Positions 37,131-46,455 of a DNA stretch of 64,000 nucleotides are shown piece by piece. The number at the start of each line of letters is the position of its first letter. The stretch's first letter is position 1. A program made the position numbers and the translations under genes. The notes under the pieces are model-generated. The model was not told the DNA's origin. It ran no database searches and saw nothing but the letters and a program-made list of their open reading frames with translations. Source of the stretch: Streptomyces gossypii (GTDB taxonomy: Bacteria > Actinomycetota > Actinomycetes > Streptomycetales > Streptomycetaceae); contig NZ_JAJAGO010000004.1 in NCBI RefSeq assembly GCF_025165795.1, positions 1-64,000 of the forward strand, read 5' to 3'.

Positions 37131-37206
37131 ATTCACCCATCCTCGCTGGTCGAGCCCAGGGCCCTGACGAGCCGGAACACGCGTCAAGGCATACGAGCAT
37201 CCCACC

Positions 37207-37224
37207 ACACGTTTTCGAACGTGT
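37207..37224. promoter_or_regulatory. 18-bp inverted repeat upstream of the glnA2-like gene
   Basis: ACACGTT-TTCG-AACGTGT is a perfect 7+7 inverted repeat in the region between the synthetase start and the iron-binding lipoprotein gene. It could be an operator or a small hairpin. No known regulator site was recognised. Confidence 0.45.
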
Positions 37225-37347
37225 TACGCACCCGGGCACCCCGCGGAGGAATCGGAGGTCCGGAGGCCAGAGTGACAGGGCCGGGGCCGGAGGAACAGGG
37301 CCACTCGGAGTAGTGGGAACCGGGAAAAGGGGGCTGGGCTCGGCGAG

Positions 37348-38376
37348 TCAGGGCTTCAGCTTGTCCGCGCCCTTCAGTGCGGCGGCGAGGCGTTCCACCA
37401 CCGGGGCGTAGCCCCGGTAGCTGCACCGCTCCTCCATCGCCCAGGGAGTGGTCTGCCCCGCCTTCACGGCGGGCAGTCCGGCCCAGACCGGCTTCTTGGC
37501 GAGTTCGGCGGCAGGGAGTGCGGAGGCGCGGTTGTCGACCATGATCAGGTCGGCGTGGTACTTGTCGGCGTTCTCCCAGCTGAGGAACTCCCAGAAGCCG
37601 AACTCGTCGCTCTTCTTCCCCTGCACGAACTCGACGCCGAGATCCTTGAAGTAGTGCAGGTCGGTGTAGGACTCGGGGACGGCGACATACATCTGGTCCT
37701 GGTCGCCGGTCATCGCGAGGACCTTCAGTCCGCCCCTGGCCTTGGCAGCCTCGCGCAGCGTCCGCTCGGCCTTCTCGAAGCGGGCCCGCGCTTCGGTTAC
37801 CTTTTTGGCCTCCAGGTCGGCGCCGAGCGACCGGGCAAGCTTCTCGTAGCGCTTCAGCGGATCGAGGAGGGTGGTGTGCGCGACGCTGATCCCCAGCGTG
37901 GGGGCCAGCGAGTCGATCTTCTTCGCGCTCTCCGGCGGGACGAACCACAGGTCGGGCGGCGGGAACATGTTGCTGATCAGCAGGTCGGGCTTGAGCCCGG
38001 CGTACTTCTCGATACTGAACTCTCCCCAGGCGTTGCCGAGGCTGGTGAGCCCACCGAGGTCGAGTTCTCCCGTCTGCGGGTTGCGCTTTCCGTCGACGGG
38101 CTCGCTGGGGCCGAAGATGCCGGTGCACTCGATGCCGTAGTCGTACAGCGCCGCGGCCGAGCCGACGAAGGCGACGATGTTGCGCGGACGCCGGTCGGCC
38201 TTCAGCTTCTCACCCCGGTCGTCCGTGAAGCTCCAAGGGCCGGATCCGCCCCCGCCGGGGCTTTTGCCGTCGTCGGCACTGCCGCCGCAGGCGGCGAGGA
38301 GGCCGCCGAGGCCGAGGGCGCCGCCCGCGGCGAGCAGGCCGCGCCGGGACAACGGGGGACGGGGAGCGTTCTTCAT
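37348..38376 (-). CDS. Iron-siderophore ABC transporter binding lipoprotein (orphan)
   Basis: This 342-residue FecB/FhuD-type binding protein has a lipoprotein signal with R-R-G-L-L near 11-15 and lipobox L-A-A-C (cysteine 30). The mature domain shows the class III binding-protein pattern (L-K-P-D-L-L-I-S-N at about 128). An iron box lies 30 bases upstream, so expression is expected only under iron limitation. No permease or ATPase gene is nearby, so it must serve a transporter encoded elsewhere. The siderophore is unknown. Confidence 0.9.
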   Translation of the reverse strand: MKNAPRPPLSRRGLLAAGGALGLGGLLAACGGSADDGKSPGGGGSGPWSFTDDRGEKLKADRRPRNIVAFVGSAAALYDYGIECTGIFGPSEPVDGKRNPQTGELDLGGLTSLGNAWGEFSIEKYAGLKPDLLISNMFPPPDLWFVPPESAKKIDSLAPTLGISVAHTTLLDPLKRYEKLARSLGADLEAKKVTEARARFEKAERTLREAAKARGGLKVLAMTGDQDQMYVAVPESYTDLHYFKDLGVEFVQGKKSDEFGFWEFLSWENADKYHADLIMVDNRASALPAAELAKKPVWAGLPAVKAGQTTPWAMEERCSYRGYAPVVERLAAALKGADKLKP

Positions 38377-38405
38377 GGCTCGGACTTCTCTCGGATCGGA
38401 GTGAA

Positions 38406-38424
38406 TTAGGTGAGGCTAACCTAA
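38406..38424. promoter_or_regulatory. Iron box (DmdR/IdeR-type operator)
   Basis: TTAGGTGAGGCTAACCTAA is a 19-base match to the DtxR-family iron-box consensus, with TTAGG/CCTAA ends. It lies directly upstream of the binding-protein gene. Confidence 0.92.
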
Positions 38425-38481
38425 TACAGACCGTCCCGGTAGTGCCGCCCGCCGCCGCACCTGCGCAGACACGGCGCACAG

Positions 38482-38520
38482 ACCGGACCGCGGCCCGGAC
38501 GGTGCCGGACCGCGGCCGGT
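38482..38520 (-). terminator. Terminator of the subtilase gene
   Basis: A long G+C hairpin built from two CCGCGG-containing arms (one bulge, one wobble, six-base loop) begins about 20 bases after the stop codon. Confidence 0.6.
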
Positions 38521-38540
38521 GCGCGTCTACTCGGCTCCGC

Positions 38541-39740
38541 TCACTCGACGATGTCGAGCAGCAGGTTCGGCGAACCCCTGCCGGCGTCGCCGACGACACC
38601 GGAGGAGGCACCCTCGGTGAGGGCCGTGGCCACCTGCGAGGGCGTGGCGCTCTGGTTGCCCGCCAGATAGACCGCCGCGGCCCCCGCCACGTGCGGCGCG
38701 GCCATGGACGTACCGGAGAGGGTGCGGGTGGCGTTGTCGCTGCTGTTCCAGCCCGCGGTGATGCTGACGCCGGGGGCGAAGAGGTCGAGCGACCGGCCGA
38801 AGTTGGAGAAGCTGGCCCGGTCGTCCCGCTGGTCGGTGGCACCGACCGTGAGGGCCTCCCGTACACGCGCGGGCGAGCTGTTGCCCGCGTCGTCTCCGTC
38901 GTTGCCCGCCGCCACCGCGTACGTGATCCCGGCCGAGATGGAGTTGCGCACCGCCTCGTCCAGGGCCTCGTCCGCGCCGCCGCCCAGCGACAGGTTGGCG
39001 ACCGAGGGGCCGGATGCCTTCCCTGTCGCCCAGTCGATACCGGCGACCACCTGGGCGGTGGTGCCGGACCCCTCGTCGTTGAGCACCCGGACGCCGACCA
39101 CGTCCGCCTTCTTGGCGACCCCGTGGGTCCCGCCCGCGATGGTGGTGGCGACGTGGGTGCCGTGGCCGTTGCCGTCCTGGGCCTCGCTGTCGTCGTCGAT
39201 CGCGTCGTACCCGCCGGCGACACGGCCGCCGAGGTCCGCGTGGCTCTTGCGGACCCCGGTGTCGATGACGTATGCGGTGACGCCCTCTCCCGCCGTGTCG
39301 GGATAGGTGTAGGTGCCGTCCAGCGGCAGCCTGGGCTGGTCGATGCGGTCCAGGCCCCAGCTGGGCGGGTTCGGCTGCTCGCCCGTGATGCTGTGCCGCT
39401 GGTTGGCGTAGACCTTCTCGACCGCCGGGTCGGCGGCCAGCTCGCGCGCCTCCCCGGCGGGGATGGCGATGGCGTAGCCGTTCATCGCGTGGGTGAAGGT
39501 TCTCCGCACCTCGCCGCCGTGGCCGGTGACGACCGACCTGCCCTGGGCGGAGTCCGCCTCGAAGGAGGACTTCTTCAGGGTCACGATGTAGCTGCCCTGG
39601 ACGGCTGTTCCGGAGTCGGCTCCGATCACCCTGCCTTCCGGGGCACCGGCGTTCGCCGGGAGGGCGGCGACAGTACCCATCGCGGCCGCGGCGACCGCCG
39701 CCGAGACTCCGACGGCGAGCTTCCTGCGCATTGCTGCCAT
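38541..39740 (-). CDS. Secreted S8 subtilisin-family serine peptidase
   Basis: This 399-residue secreted protease has a signal peptide (about 1-32) and an I9 propeptide (about 48-118: Y-I-V-T-L-K). The catalytic domain has the triad D160 (Y-V-I-D-T-G), H193 (G-N-G-H-G-T-H) and S345 (S-G-T-S-M-A-A-P-H). The stretch S-W-G-L-D-R-I-D-Q is typical of proteinase K-like actinobacterial enzymes. No C-terminal P-domain is present. The ATG at 39740 has AAGGA nine bases upstream. Confidence 0.94.
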   Translation of the reverse strand: MAAMRRKLAVGVSAAVAAAAMGTVAALPANAGAPEGRVIGADSGTAVQGSYIVTLKKSSFEADSAQGRSVVTGHGGEVRRTFTHAMNGYAIAIPAGEARELAADPAVEKVYANQRHSITGEQPNPPSWGLDRIDQPRLPLDGTYTYPDTAGEGVTAYVIDTGVRKSHADLGGRVAGGYDAIDDDSEAQDGNGHGTHVATTIAGGTHGVAKKADVVGVRVLNDEGSGTTAQVVAGIDWATGKASGPSVANLSLGGGADEALDEAVRNSISAGITYAVAAGNDGDDAGNSSPARVREALTVGATDQRDDRASFSNFGRSLDLFAPGVSITAGWNSSDNATRTLSGTSMAAPHVAGAAAVYLAGNQSATPSQVATALTEGASSGVVGDAGRGSPNLLLDIVE

Positions 39741-40235
39741 ATCGAGGATTCCTTCTCCTGTGGGGGGTGCGCTGTGGGGGCGCATGCGAGCAGCACATCG
39801 CATGGACGCTGCCGGACCAAGGCATCGTCCGGGCAGGTCATTACGGAATATGAGTGAGACTCGGGCACGAGTCGCCGGCGCAGATCGCCGCTGTCGGCGT
39901 CCATCGGCCCTCAGCGCTGGTCCCTGACCCGTCACACCCGCGCCGGTCAGACCGTCCACAGGCCGTCGCCGATCCCGTCGCAGCCGGTGATGATCCACCC
40001 TGGACGCGCCGCCCGCAGGCCGAGTCGGAAGTCGGGGCGGCACCCAGACGGTCCATCAGGGCACGCAGGCGGCACCGGGAAGCCACGAGTGCCGGGGTCC
40101 GCGAGCTGACGGCGTCTCACCTCTTCTGGAGGGGCCGAGCCGGGGGCGGACCCGAGCCACCGGGCCCAGGGCCGGTGGCAGCACTCACACCGGCCGTCCC
40201 GCATATTGCGTCAGGAAGACGATTAGAGTGGAGGT
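39741..40235. other. Intergenic region between subtilase and nadE
   Basis: About 495 bases contain no recognisable gene. A GCCACCGG...CCGGTGGC hairpin (40156-40179) lies 56 bases before nadE. A TAGAGT at 40224-40229 six bases before the nadE GTG could be a -10 for a leaderless message, but a GAGG is also present. Confidence 0.6.
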
Positions 40236-41987
40236 GTGCCTCAACTACGTCTCGCCCTGAATCAGATCGACTCCACCGTCGGGGACCTCAGCGGGAACGC
40301 CGAATCCGTCCTGCACTGGACTCGGCACTCCGTCGAGCAGGGGGCGCATCTCGTCGCGTTCCCGGAGATGATGCTCACCGGCTACCCCGTCGAGGACCTG
40401 GCGCTGCGCGCCTCCTTCGTCGAGGCCAGCCGCGCCGCGCTCCGCGGTCTGGCGGAGCGGCTGGCGGCCGAGGGCTTCGGCGCGGTCCCGGTGATCCTGG
40501 GCTATCTCGACCGGGCCGAGCACGCACAGGAGCGGTTCGGCCAGCCCGCCGGCGCTCCGCAGAACGCCGCGGCGGTGCTGCACGGCGGCGAGGTGGTGCT
40601 GACCTTCGCCAAGCACCACCTCCCCAACTACGGCGTGTTCGACGAGTTCCGCTACTTCGTGCCCGGCGACACGCTGCCCGTCATCCGGGTGCACGGCGTC
40701 GATGTGGCCCTCGCCATCTGCGAGGACCTGTGGCAGGAGGGCGGCCGGGTCCCGGCGGCCCGTACGGCGGGCGCCGGACTGCTCGTCTCGGTCAACGCCT
40801 CCCCCTACGAGCGCGCCAAGGACGACACCCGGCTCGAACTGGTGCGCAAGCGCGCCCAGGAAGCGGGCTGCACCACGGCGTATCTGGCGATGATCGGCGG
40901 CCAGGACGAACTGGTCTTCGACGGCGACTCGATCGTCGTCGACCGCGACGGCGGGGTGATCGCACGGGCGCCGCAGTTCGAGGAGGGCTGCGTGGTGCTC
41001 GACCTGGAGCTGCCCGCGGCGGGCCCGGCGCCTTCCGGGACGGTGGACGACGGACTGCGGATCGAGCACGTCACCCTCTCCGCCGACCCGCTGGAGGCGT
41101 ACGAGCCTGAGGTCACCGGGAGCGAGGCACCCCGGCTGGAGGACGAGGAAGAGGTCTACACGGCGCTCGTCGTCGGTCTGCGCGCCTACGCCGCCAAGAA
41201 CGGCTTCCGTTCGGTGCTGATCGGCCTCTCCGGCGGCATCGACTCCGCGCTCACCGCCGCGATCGCCTGCGACGCGGTCGGTGCCGGGAACGTCTACGGC
41301 GTCTCGATGCCCTCCCGCTACTCCTCCGGGCACTCCCGCGAGGACGCGGCGGAGCTCGCGCGGCGTACGGGGCTGAACTTCCGTACCGTCCCGATCGGCC
41401 CGATGTTCGACAGCTACATGGAATCGCTCGGCCTCACCGGCCTGGCCGAGGAGAACCTCCAGGCCCGGCTGCGCGGCACCATGCTGATGGCGCTCTCCAA
41501 CCAGGAGGGGCACATCGTGCTGGCACCGGGGAACAAGTCGGAGCTGGCCACCGGATACTCCACGCTCTACGGCGACTCCGTCGGCGCCTACGGCCCGATC
41601 AAGGACGTCTACAAGACGACCGTCTTCAAGCTGGCGAAGTGGCGCAACAAGGCCGCCGGCGAGCGCGGCCACACCCCGCCCATCCCGGAGAGCTCGATCA
41701 CCAAGCCGCCCAGCGCCGAGCTCCGGCCGGAGCAGGCCGACTCCGACTCGCTGCCGGACTACGACGTCCTGGACAAAGTCCTGGAGCTGTATGTCGACCG
41801 TGACCGCGGCCGCGCCGAGATCATCGCACAGGGGTTCGACCCCGGGCTGGTCACCAGGGTCCTGGGGATGACGGACACCGCCGAGTACAAGCGCCGCCAG
41901 TACCCGCCGGGCACCAAGATCTCGCCGAAGGGCTTCGGCAAGGACCGCCGGCTCCCCGTCACCAACCGCTGGCGGGAGACGGGCTGA
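40236..41987 (+). CDS. nadE: Glutamine-dependent NAD+ synthetase
   Basis: This 583-residue cytoplasmic enzyme carries out the last step of NAD synthesis. The N-terminal nitrilase-like glutaminase domain has the triad E44 (F-P-E-M-M), K126 (A-K-H-H-L) and C162 (I-C-E-D-L-W). The C-terminal synthetase domain has the P-loop L-S-G-G-I-D-S near 330 and N-K-S-E-L-A-T-G-Y near 435. It releases ammonia from glutamine and channels it to nicotinate adenine dinucleotide. The start is GTG. Confidence 0.96.
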   Translation: MPQLRLALNQIDSTVGDLSGNAESVLHWTRHSVEQGAHLVAFPEMMLTGYPVEDLALRASFVEASRAALRGLAERLAAEGFGAVPVILGYLDRAEHAQERFGQPAGAPQNAAAVLHGGEVVLTFAKHHLPNYGVFDEFRYFVPGDTLPVIRVHGVDVALAICEDLWQEGGRVPAARTAGAGLLVSVNASPYERAKDDTRLELVRKRAQEAGCTTAYLAMIGGQDELVFDGDSIVVDRDGGVIARAPQFEEGCVVLDLELPAAGPAPSGTVDDGLRIEHVTLSADPLEAYEPEVTGSEAPRLEDEEEVYTALVVGLRAYAAKNGFRSVLIGLSGGIDSALTAAIACDAVGAGNVYGVSMPSRYSSGHSREDAAELARRTGLNFRTVPIGPMFDSYMESLGLTGLAEENLQARLRGTMLMALSNQEGHIVLAPGNKSELATGYSTLYGDSVGAYGPIKDVYKTTVFKLAKWRNKAAGERGHTPPIPESSITKPPSAELRPEQADSDSLPDYDVLDKVLELYVDRDRGRAEIIAQGFDPGLVTRVLGMTDTAEYKRRQYPPGTKISPKGFGKDRRLPVTNRWRETG

Positions 41988-42299
41988 GCAGCTCGGAGGC
42001 TCTGCGGCCCACGCGCGGGCCCCGTCCGCCTCCTCCTGCTCAATGTGCGCGTTCTGTCACAGGGCGCACAGGAAGGGCCGGAACCGGAACCCGGGCCCCC
42101 GCACCGCTCGTCCTGTTCTCCAGTGCCGTGCCAAGGCGCCGAGCGGGGCGTTCATCTTGCCTGACACGGCACTCGTACGGCCTGGCATGATCAGGGTGAC
42201 GAGCGGCAGCGACCGGCGGGCCGGTGCCCGCACCGCGCGGGCGGGTCCGCCTCTCACCTATCGTTCTCCAGGCGGCACCACGGGTAATGAGGACGGCGG
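41988..42299. other. Intergenic region after nadE
   Basis: About 310 bases contain no gene that I can support. A TGTGCGC/GCGCACA inverted repeat (42044-42070) is the only visible structure. Confidence 0.55.
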
Positions 42300-43355
42300 A
42301 TGGCACGGGTGTTCACGACGGAGACCGAGGAGACCGACGAGGCACGTCGGTCACGCTCCCGGGCGCCGGCCCGGCTACTGCGCCGGGCCTTCGGCGGCTG
42401 GGGCGGCGAGGAGGGCTGGCGCAGCGCCCGCACCTGGCGACGTGGCTGGGTGACGGCCGTGCTCGCCGTCTTCCTCGGGCTGGCCCTGATGCTGCACTCG
42501 GTGATCCCCAACACGATAGGCAACCTGGGCTCACTGTGGGAGACGTTCCTCCCCTGGGGCGGGTTGTTCATCCCCGTACTGCTGCTGATCGCACTCATCC
42601 GCCGGTCGGTCACGGCGCTGGCCGCGCTGCTGGTGCCCCTGATCGCCTGGCTGAGCCTGTTCGGCGGGCTCCTGACGGACCGGGGAAGCACCGGTGGCGA
42701 CTTCACCGTGGTCACCCACAACGTCAACGCCGGAAACCCTGATCCGGTCGCCACCGCGCGACAGCTCAAGGGCTCGGGCGCGGACGTCATCGCGCTGGAG
42801 GAGATCGCGGGCCGCCGGATCAAGGTCTACGAGAGGGAACTGGCGGACGCCTACCCGTACCACGACGTACGGGGCACCGTCGGGATCTGGAGCGCGCATC
42901 CGCTGCGGGACTCCGAGCCGGTGGACATCGGCATGGGCTGGACGCGGGCGCTGCGCACCACGGTGGAGACCCCGCAGGGGCAGGTCGCGGTCTATGTGGC
43001 GCACCTGCCGTCGGTGCGGGTGCAGTTCCGCTCCGGGTTCACGGCGGGGCGGCGGGACGTCAGCGCCGAGATGCTCGGACAGCGGATCGAGGACGACCCC
43101 GTCCCGCGGCTGGTGCTGCTCGGTGACCTCAACGGCACGATGAACGACCGCGCGCTCGCGCCCGTCACCTCGCAGCTGCGCTCCACGCAGGGTGCGAGCG
43201 GAAGGGGCATGGGCTTCAGCTGGCCGGCCTCCTTCCCGATGGCGCGAATCGACCAGATCATGGTGAAGGGTCTGGAGCCTGCTTCGTCCTGGACGATGGA
43301 GCCGACGGGCAGCGACCACCTTCCGGTGGCGGCGTCCATGAACTTCCCGAAGTGA
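42300..43355 (+). CDS. Membrane-anchored endonuclease/exonuclease/phosphatase-family protein
   Basis: This 351-residue protein has three hydrophobic segments at about 50-70, 84-101 and 104-125, followed by an extracytoplasmic EEP-fold domain. The motifs T-H-N-V-N near 139, A-L-E-E-I near 164, G-D-L-N-G-T near 277, R-I-D-Q-I-M-V near 316 and G-S-D-H-L-P-V near 338 are the metal and phosphate ligands of the DNase I-like superfamily. The substrate (nucleic acid, phospholipid or phosphoinositide) is not clear. GAGGA precedes the ATG. Confidence 0.85.
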   Translation: MARVFTTETEETDEARRSRSRAPARLLRRAFGGWGGEEGWRSARTWRRGWVTAVLAVFLGLALMLHSVIPNTIGNLGSLWETFLPWGGLFIPVLLLIALIRRSVTALAALLVPLIAWLSLFGGLLTDRGSTGGDFTVVTHNVNAGNPDPVATARQLKGSGADVIALEEIAGRRIKVYERELADAYPYHDVRGTVGIWSAHPLRDSEPVDIGMGWTRALRTTVETPQGQVAVYVAHLPSVRVQFRSGFTAGRRDVSAEMLGQRIEDDPVPRLVLLGDLNGTMNDRALAPVTSQLRSTQGASGRGMGFSWPASFPMARIDQIMVKGLEPASSWTMEPTGSDHLPVAASMNFPK

Positions 43356-43396
43356 CGGCGGTATCGGGACGGCGGCATCGGGACGGGCGGCATCGG
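43354..43396. repeat. Three tandem copies of a 14-15 bp unit
   Basis: The unit GACGGCGGYATCGG occurs three times in a row, starting in the stop codon region of the preceding gene. The third copy has one extra G. Confidence 0.85.
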
Positions 43397-43567
43397 TGAG
43401 CGCCGGACAGCTGTCACGCTTCGGGGGCACACCCCAGCGCTCTGTGACGGGCGGCTGCCGGCCGTCTGCCTCCCCTTCCCCCGCCGCGCCTGGCGTGCCA
43501 GCATGGTTGGGAGATCCGGGGACGCCGTAAGGGCGCCTCGAGACGTCGACTCTCAGGAGCATGTGCC

Positions 43568-44431
43568 ATGACGCCTGCCCAGAACTCCCAGGGTTCCCAG
43601 AATTCCGTCAAGACGCTGTACGGAGGGGCCCAGAACCGCCGGGTCACCATCCGCGACCTCGCCGCCGCCAAGGAGCGCGGCGAGAAGTGGCCGATGCTCA
43701 CGGCCTACGACGCGATGACGGCCTCCGTCTTCGACGAGTCGGGAATCCCCGTACTGCTCGTGGGCGACTCGATGGGCAACTGCCACCTCGGTTACGAGAC
43801 GACCGTCCCGGTCACGATGGACGAGATGGCCATCCTGTCGGCCGCCGTCGTGCGGGGCACCAAGCGCCCGCTCATCGTCGCCGACCTGCCCTTCGGCTCG
43901 TACCAGGAAGGGCCCGCCCAGGCGCTGGGCAACGCGACCCGGCTGGTCAAGGAGTCGGGTGTGGGCGCGGTCAAGCTGGAGGGCGGCGAACGGTCACTGC
44001 CCCAGACGGAGCTGCTGACCTCCGCCGGGATACCGGTGATGTCGCATCTCGGCCTCACCCCGCAGTCCGTCAACTCCATGGGCTACCGCGTGCAGGGGCG
44101 CGGCGAGAGGGACGCGCACGAGCTGCTGCGGGACGCCAAGGCGGCGCAGGAGGCGGGCGCGTTCGCCGTGGTGCTGGAGATGGTGCCCGCCGGGGTGGGT
44201 GCGGAGATCACGCGCTCGCTGGAGATCCCCACCGTCGGCATCGGCGCCGGGCCCGACTGCGACGCGCAGGTGCTGGTCTGGACGGACATGGCCGGGCTGA
44301 CCCCGGGCAAGCTGCCCCGCTTCGTGAAGCAGTACGCACAGCTGCGCGAGAGCCTCGGCGGGGCGGCGAAGGCGTTCGCCGGTGAGGTGACCGGCGGTAC
44401 GTTCCCCAGCGAGGAGCACAGCTTCACCTGA
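43568..44431 (+). CDS. panB: 3-methyl-2-oxobutanoate hydroxymethyltransferase
   Basis: This 287-residue enzyme transfers a hydroxymethyl group from methylene-tetrahydrofolate to 2-oxoisovalerate to form ketopantoate, in pantothenate and coenzyme A synthesis. Conserved PanB motifs are M-L-T-A-Y-D (about 41-46), L-V-G-D-S-M-G-N near 61, V-K-L-E-G-G near 138 and G-I-G-A-G-P-D-C-D near 222. It is a normal-length, single-domain cytoplasmic protein. A terminator hairpin follows at 44484. Confidence 0.96.
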   Translation: MTPAQNSQGSQNSVKTLYGGAQNRRVTIRDLAAAKERGEKWPMLTAYDAMTASVFDESGIPVLLVGDSMGNCHLGYETTVPVTMDEMAILSAAVVRGTKRPLIVADLPFGSYQEGPAQALGNATRLVKESGVGAVKLEGGERSLPQTELLTSAGIPVMSHLGLTPQSVNSMGYRVQGRGERDAHELLRDAKAAQEAGAFAVVLEMVPAGVGAEITRSLEIPTVGIGAGPDCDAQVLVWTDMAGLTPGKLPRFVKQYAQLRESLGGAAKAFAGEVTGGTFPSEEHSFT

Positions 44432-44483
44432 GGCCCCCACTATGAGCTGACCGTGTGTGATTCGCGTCACTTTCCGGTCTCTG

Positions 44484-44519
44484 GACAGCCCGCCGACGCT
44501 CGCGTGTAGGCGGGCTGTC
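44484..44519. terminator. Terminator after panB
   Basis: GACAGCCCGCC and GGCGGGCTGTC form a perfect 11-bp stem around a 14-base loop, about 53 bases after the panB stop and before the exporter genes. Confidence 0.75.
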
Positions 44520-44555
44520 GGCCGTTTGTCGGTGGCGGCTGGCATCTTGTACTGC

Positions 44556-45572
44556 ATGACGCGACAGAACACCACCGGCCACGGCAACAACGCCGTCGAA
44601 GTCCGCGGCCTGGTGAAGCATTTCGGGGACACCAAAGCAGTGGACGGCATAGACCTGGACGTGCGCGAGGGCACGGTCATGGGCGTACTCGGGCCGAACG
44701 GCGCGGGCAAGACGACCCTCGTACGCATACTCTCCACGCTGCTCCTGCCCGACAGCGGCAAGGCCACGGTCGCGGGGTACGACGTGGTGCGCCAGCCCCG
44801 GCAGCTCCGCCGGACGATGGGCCTGACCGGTCAGTACGCCTCGGTCGACGAGAAGCTCGCGGGCTGGGAGAACCTCTACATGATCGGGCGGCTGCTCGAT
44901 TTCTCGCGGGACGGCGCCCGCAAGCGCGCCGACGAGATGCTGGAGCGCTTCTCGCTCACGGACGCCGCGAAGAAGCCCGTCATGCAGTACTCCGGCGGTA
45001 TGCGGCGGCGGCTCGACCTGGCCGCCTCGCTGATCGGCCACCCGAAGGTGCTCTATCTGGACGAGCCCACCACCGGCCTGGACCCGCGGACGCGTAACGA
45101 GGTCTGGGAAGAGGTGAAGCGCATCGTCTCCGAGGGCAACACCGTGCTGCTCACCACGCAGTACATGGAGGAGGCCGAGCAGCTGGCCACCGAGCTGACG
45201 GTGATAGACCAGGGCAAGATCATCGCCGAGGGCAATGTCCCGGAGCTGAAGGCCAAGGTCGGCGGCCGGACCCTGGAGATCCGCCCCAGCGACACGGGTG
45301 AGCTGAACCGCATGGTCGGTGCCCTCGCCCAGGCCGGTCTCGACGGCCTGGCCGGCGCGACGGCCGACGAGGACAAGGGCGTCGTCACCGTCCCGATCAT
45401 CAGCGATGAGCAGCTGACCGCCGTGGTGGGCCTGCTGGGTGAGCGCGGCTTCGCGATCTCCGACATCGCCACCCACCTGCCCAGCCTGGATGAGGTGTTC
45501 CTGGCCATCACCGGCCAGAAGGCCACCCACCAGGACGACGAGGAGACCAAGCTCAAGGAGGTAGCGGCGTGA
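44556..45572 (+). CDS. DrrA-type ABC exporter ATPase
   Basis: This 338-residue ATP-binding subunit has Walker A G-P-N-G-A-G-K-T-T near 46-54, the signature Y-S-G-G-M-R-R-R near 148, and Walker B L-Y-L-D-E-P-T-T-G near 171. The C-terminal extension is typical of daunorubicin-resistance DrrA proteins. The ATG at 44556 places the opening E-V-R-G-L-V-K-H-F correctly. The permease gene overlaps its stop by four bases. It probably exports a small hydrophobic compound; the substrate is unknown. Confidence 0.92.
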   Translation: MTRQNTTGHGNNAVEVRGLVKHFGDTKAVDGIDLDVREGTVMGVLGPNGAGKTTLVRILSTLLLPDSGKATVAGYDVVRQPRQLRRTMGLTGQYASVDEKLAGWENLYMIGRLLDFSRDGARKRADEMLERFSLTDAAKKPVMQYSGGMRRRLDLAASLIGHPKVLYLDEPTTGLDPRTRNEVWEEVKRIVSEGNTVLLTTQYMEEAEQLATELTVIDQGKIIAEGNVPELKAKVGGRTLEIRPSDTGELNRMVGALAQAGLDGLAGATADEDKGVVTVPIISDEQLTAVVGLLGERGFAISDIATHLPSLDEVFLAITGQKATHQDDEETKLKEVAA

Positions 45573-46426
45573 CAACCGCCACCGCTACAACCAAGGCACC
45601 CGACTCGGAACCCACCCCGCCGTCGCCCAAGCAGGGCGAGGACGAGGGCCGGATCGGGCTGCGCGCCAACCTGCGCCACATCGGCGCACTCGTGCGCCGT
45701 AACGCGCTGCAGATCAAGCAGGACCCGGAATCGATGATGGACGCATTGCTGATGCCCATCATCTTCACGCTGCTGTTCGTGTTCGTCTTCGGCGGCGCGA
45801 TCGGTCCCGGCGGCGACCGCGACCAGTACACCAACTACCTGATGCCCGGCATGATGGCCATGATGGGCATGAACATCGCCATGGCGGTGGGCACCGGCAT
45901 CAACGAGGACTTCCGCAAGGGTGTGATGGACCGCTTCCGGTCCATGCCCATCGCCCGGTCCTCGGTGCTGATCGCCAAGGTGGCGGTGGAGATCTGCCGC
46001 ATGCTGATCGCCATAGTCGTGCTGCTGACGGTCGGCTTCCTGGTCGGCCTGGACATCGAAGGCCGGTGGCTGGAGATGCTGGCCGCGATCGGCCTGACCA
46101 CGATCTTCGGCGCCTCACTGGTGTGGATCTTCATGCTGCTCGGTCTCACCATGCGCACCGCGCAGGCCGTGCAGGGCGTGTCGTTCCTGATCCTGATGCC
46201 GCTGCAGTTCGGTTCCTCGGTGTTCGTCCCGGTCGGCACCATGCCGGGCTGGCTGAAGGCGTTCACCGACGTCAATCCGCTCACCCATGTGGCGGATGCC
46301 TCGCGAGGGCTGATGCTCGGCGAGGGCGCGATCGCGAGCCCGGCGATGTGGACGGTCATCTGGGCCGTCGGCCTCACTGCGGTGGTGGCCCCCATCGCGA
46401 TCAACAAGTTCCGCAAGAAGACCTGA
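45569..46426 (+). CDS. DrrB-type ABC exporter permease
   Basis: This 285-residue ABC-2 permease has six hydrophobic segments (first at about 66-84) and the ABC-2 signature region around R-K-G-V-M-D-R-F-R-S-M-P. The GTG start overlaps the ATPase stop (GTGA), showing a coupled two-gene exporter. It converges on the AfsR-like regulator gene with a 29-base gap. Confidence 0.92.
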   Translation: MTTATATTKAPDSEPTPPSPKQGEDEGRIGLRANLRHIGALVRRNALQIKQDPESMMDALLMPIIFTLLFVFVFGGAIGPGGDRDQYTNYLMPGMMAMMGMNIAMAVGTGINEDFRKGVMDRFRSMPIARSSVLIAKVAVEICRMLIAIVVLLTVGFLVGLDIEGRWLEMLAAIGLTTIFGASLVWIFMLLGLTMRTAQAVQGVSFLILMPLQFGSSVFVPVGTMPGWLKAFTDVNPLTHVADASRGLMLGEGAIASPAMWTVIWAVGLTAVVAPIAINKFRKKT

Positions 46427-46455
46427 CGGGGGCGCCCCGGAAGGCACGCGTCGCG

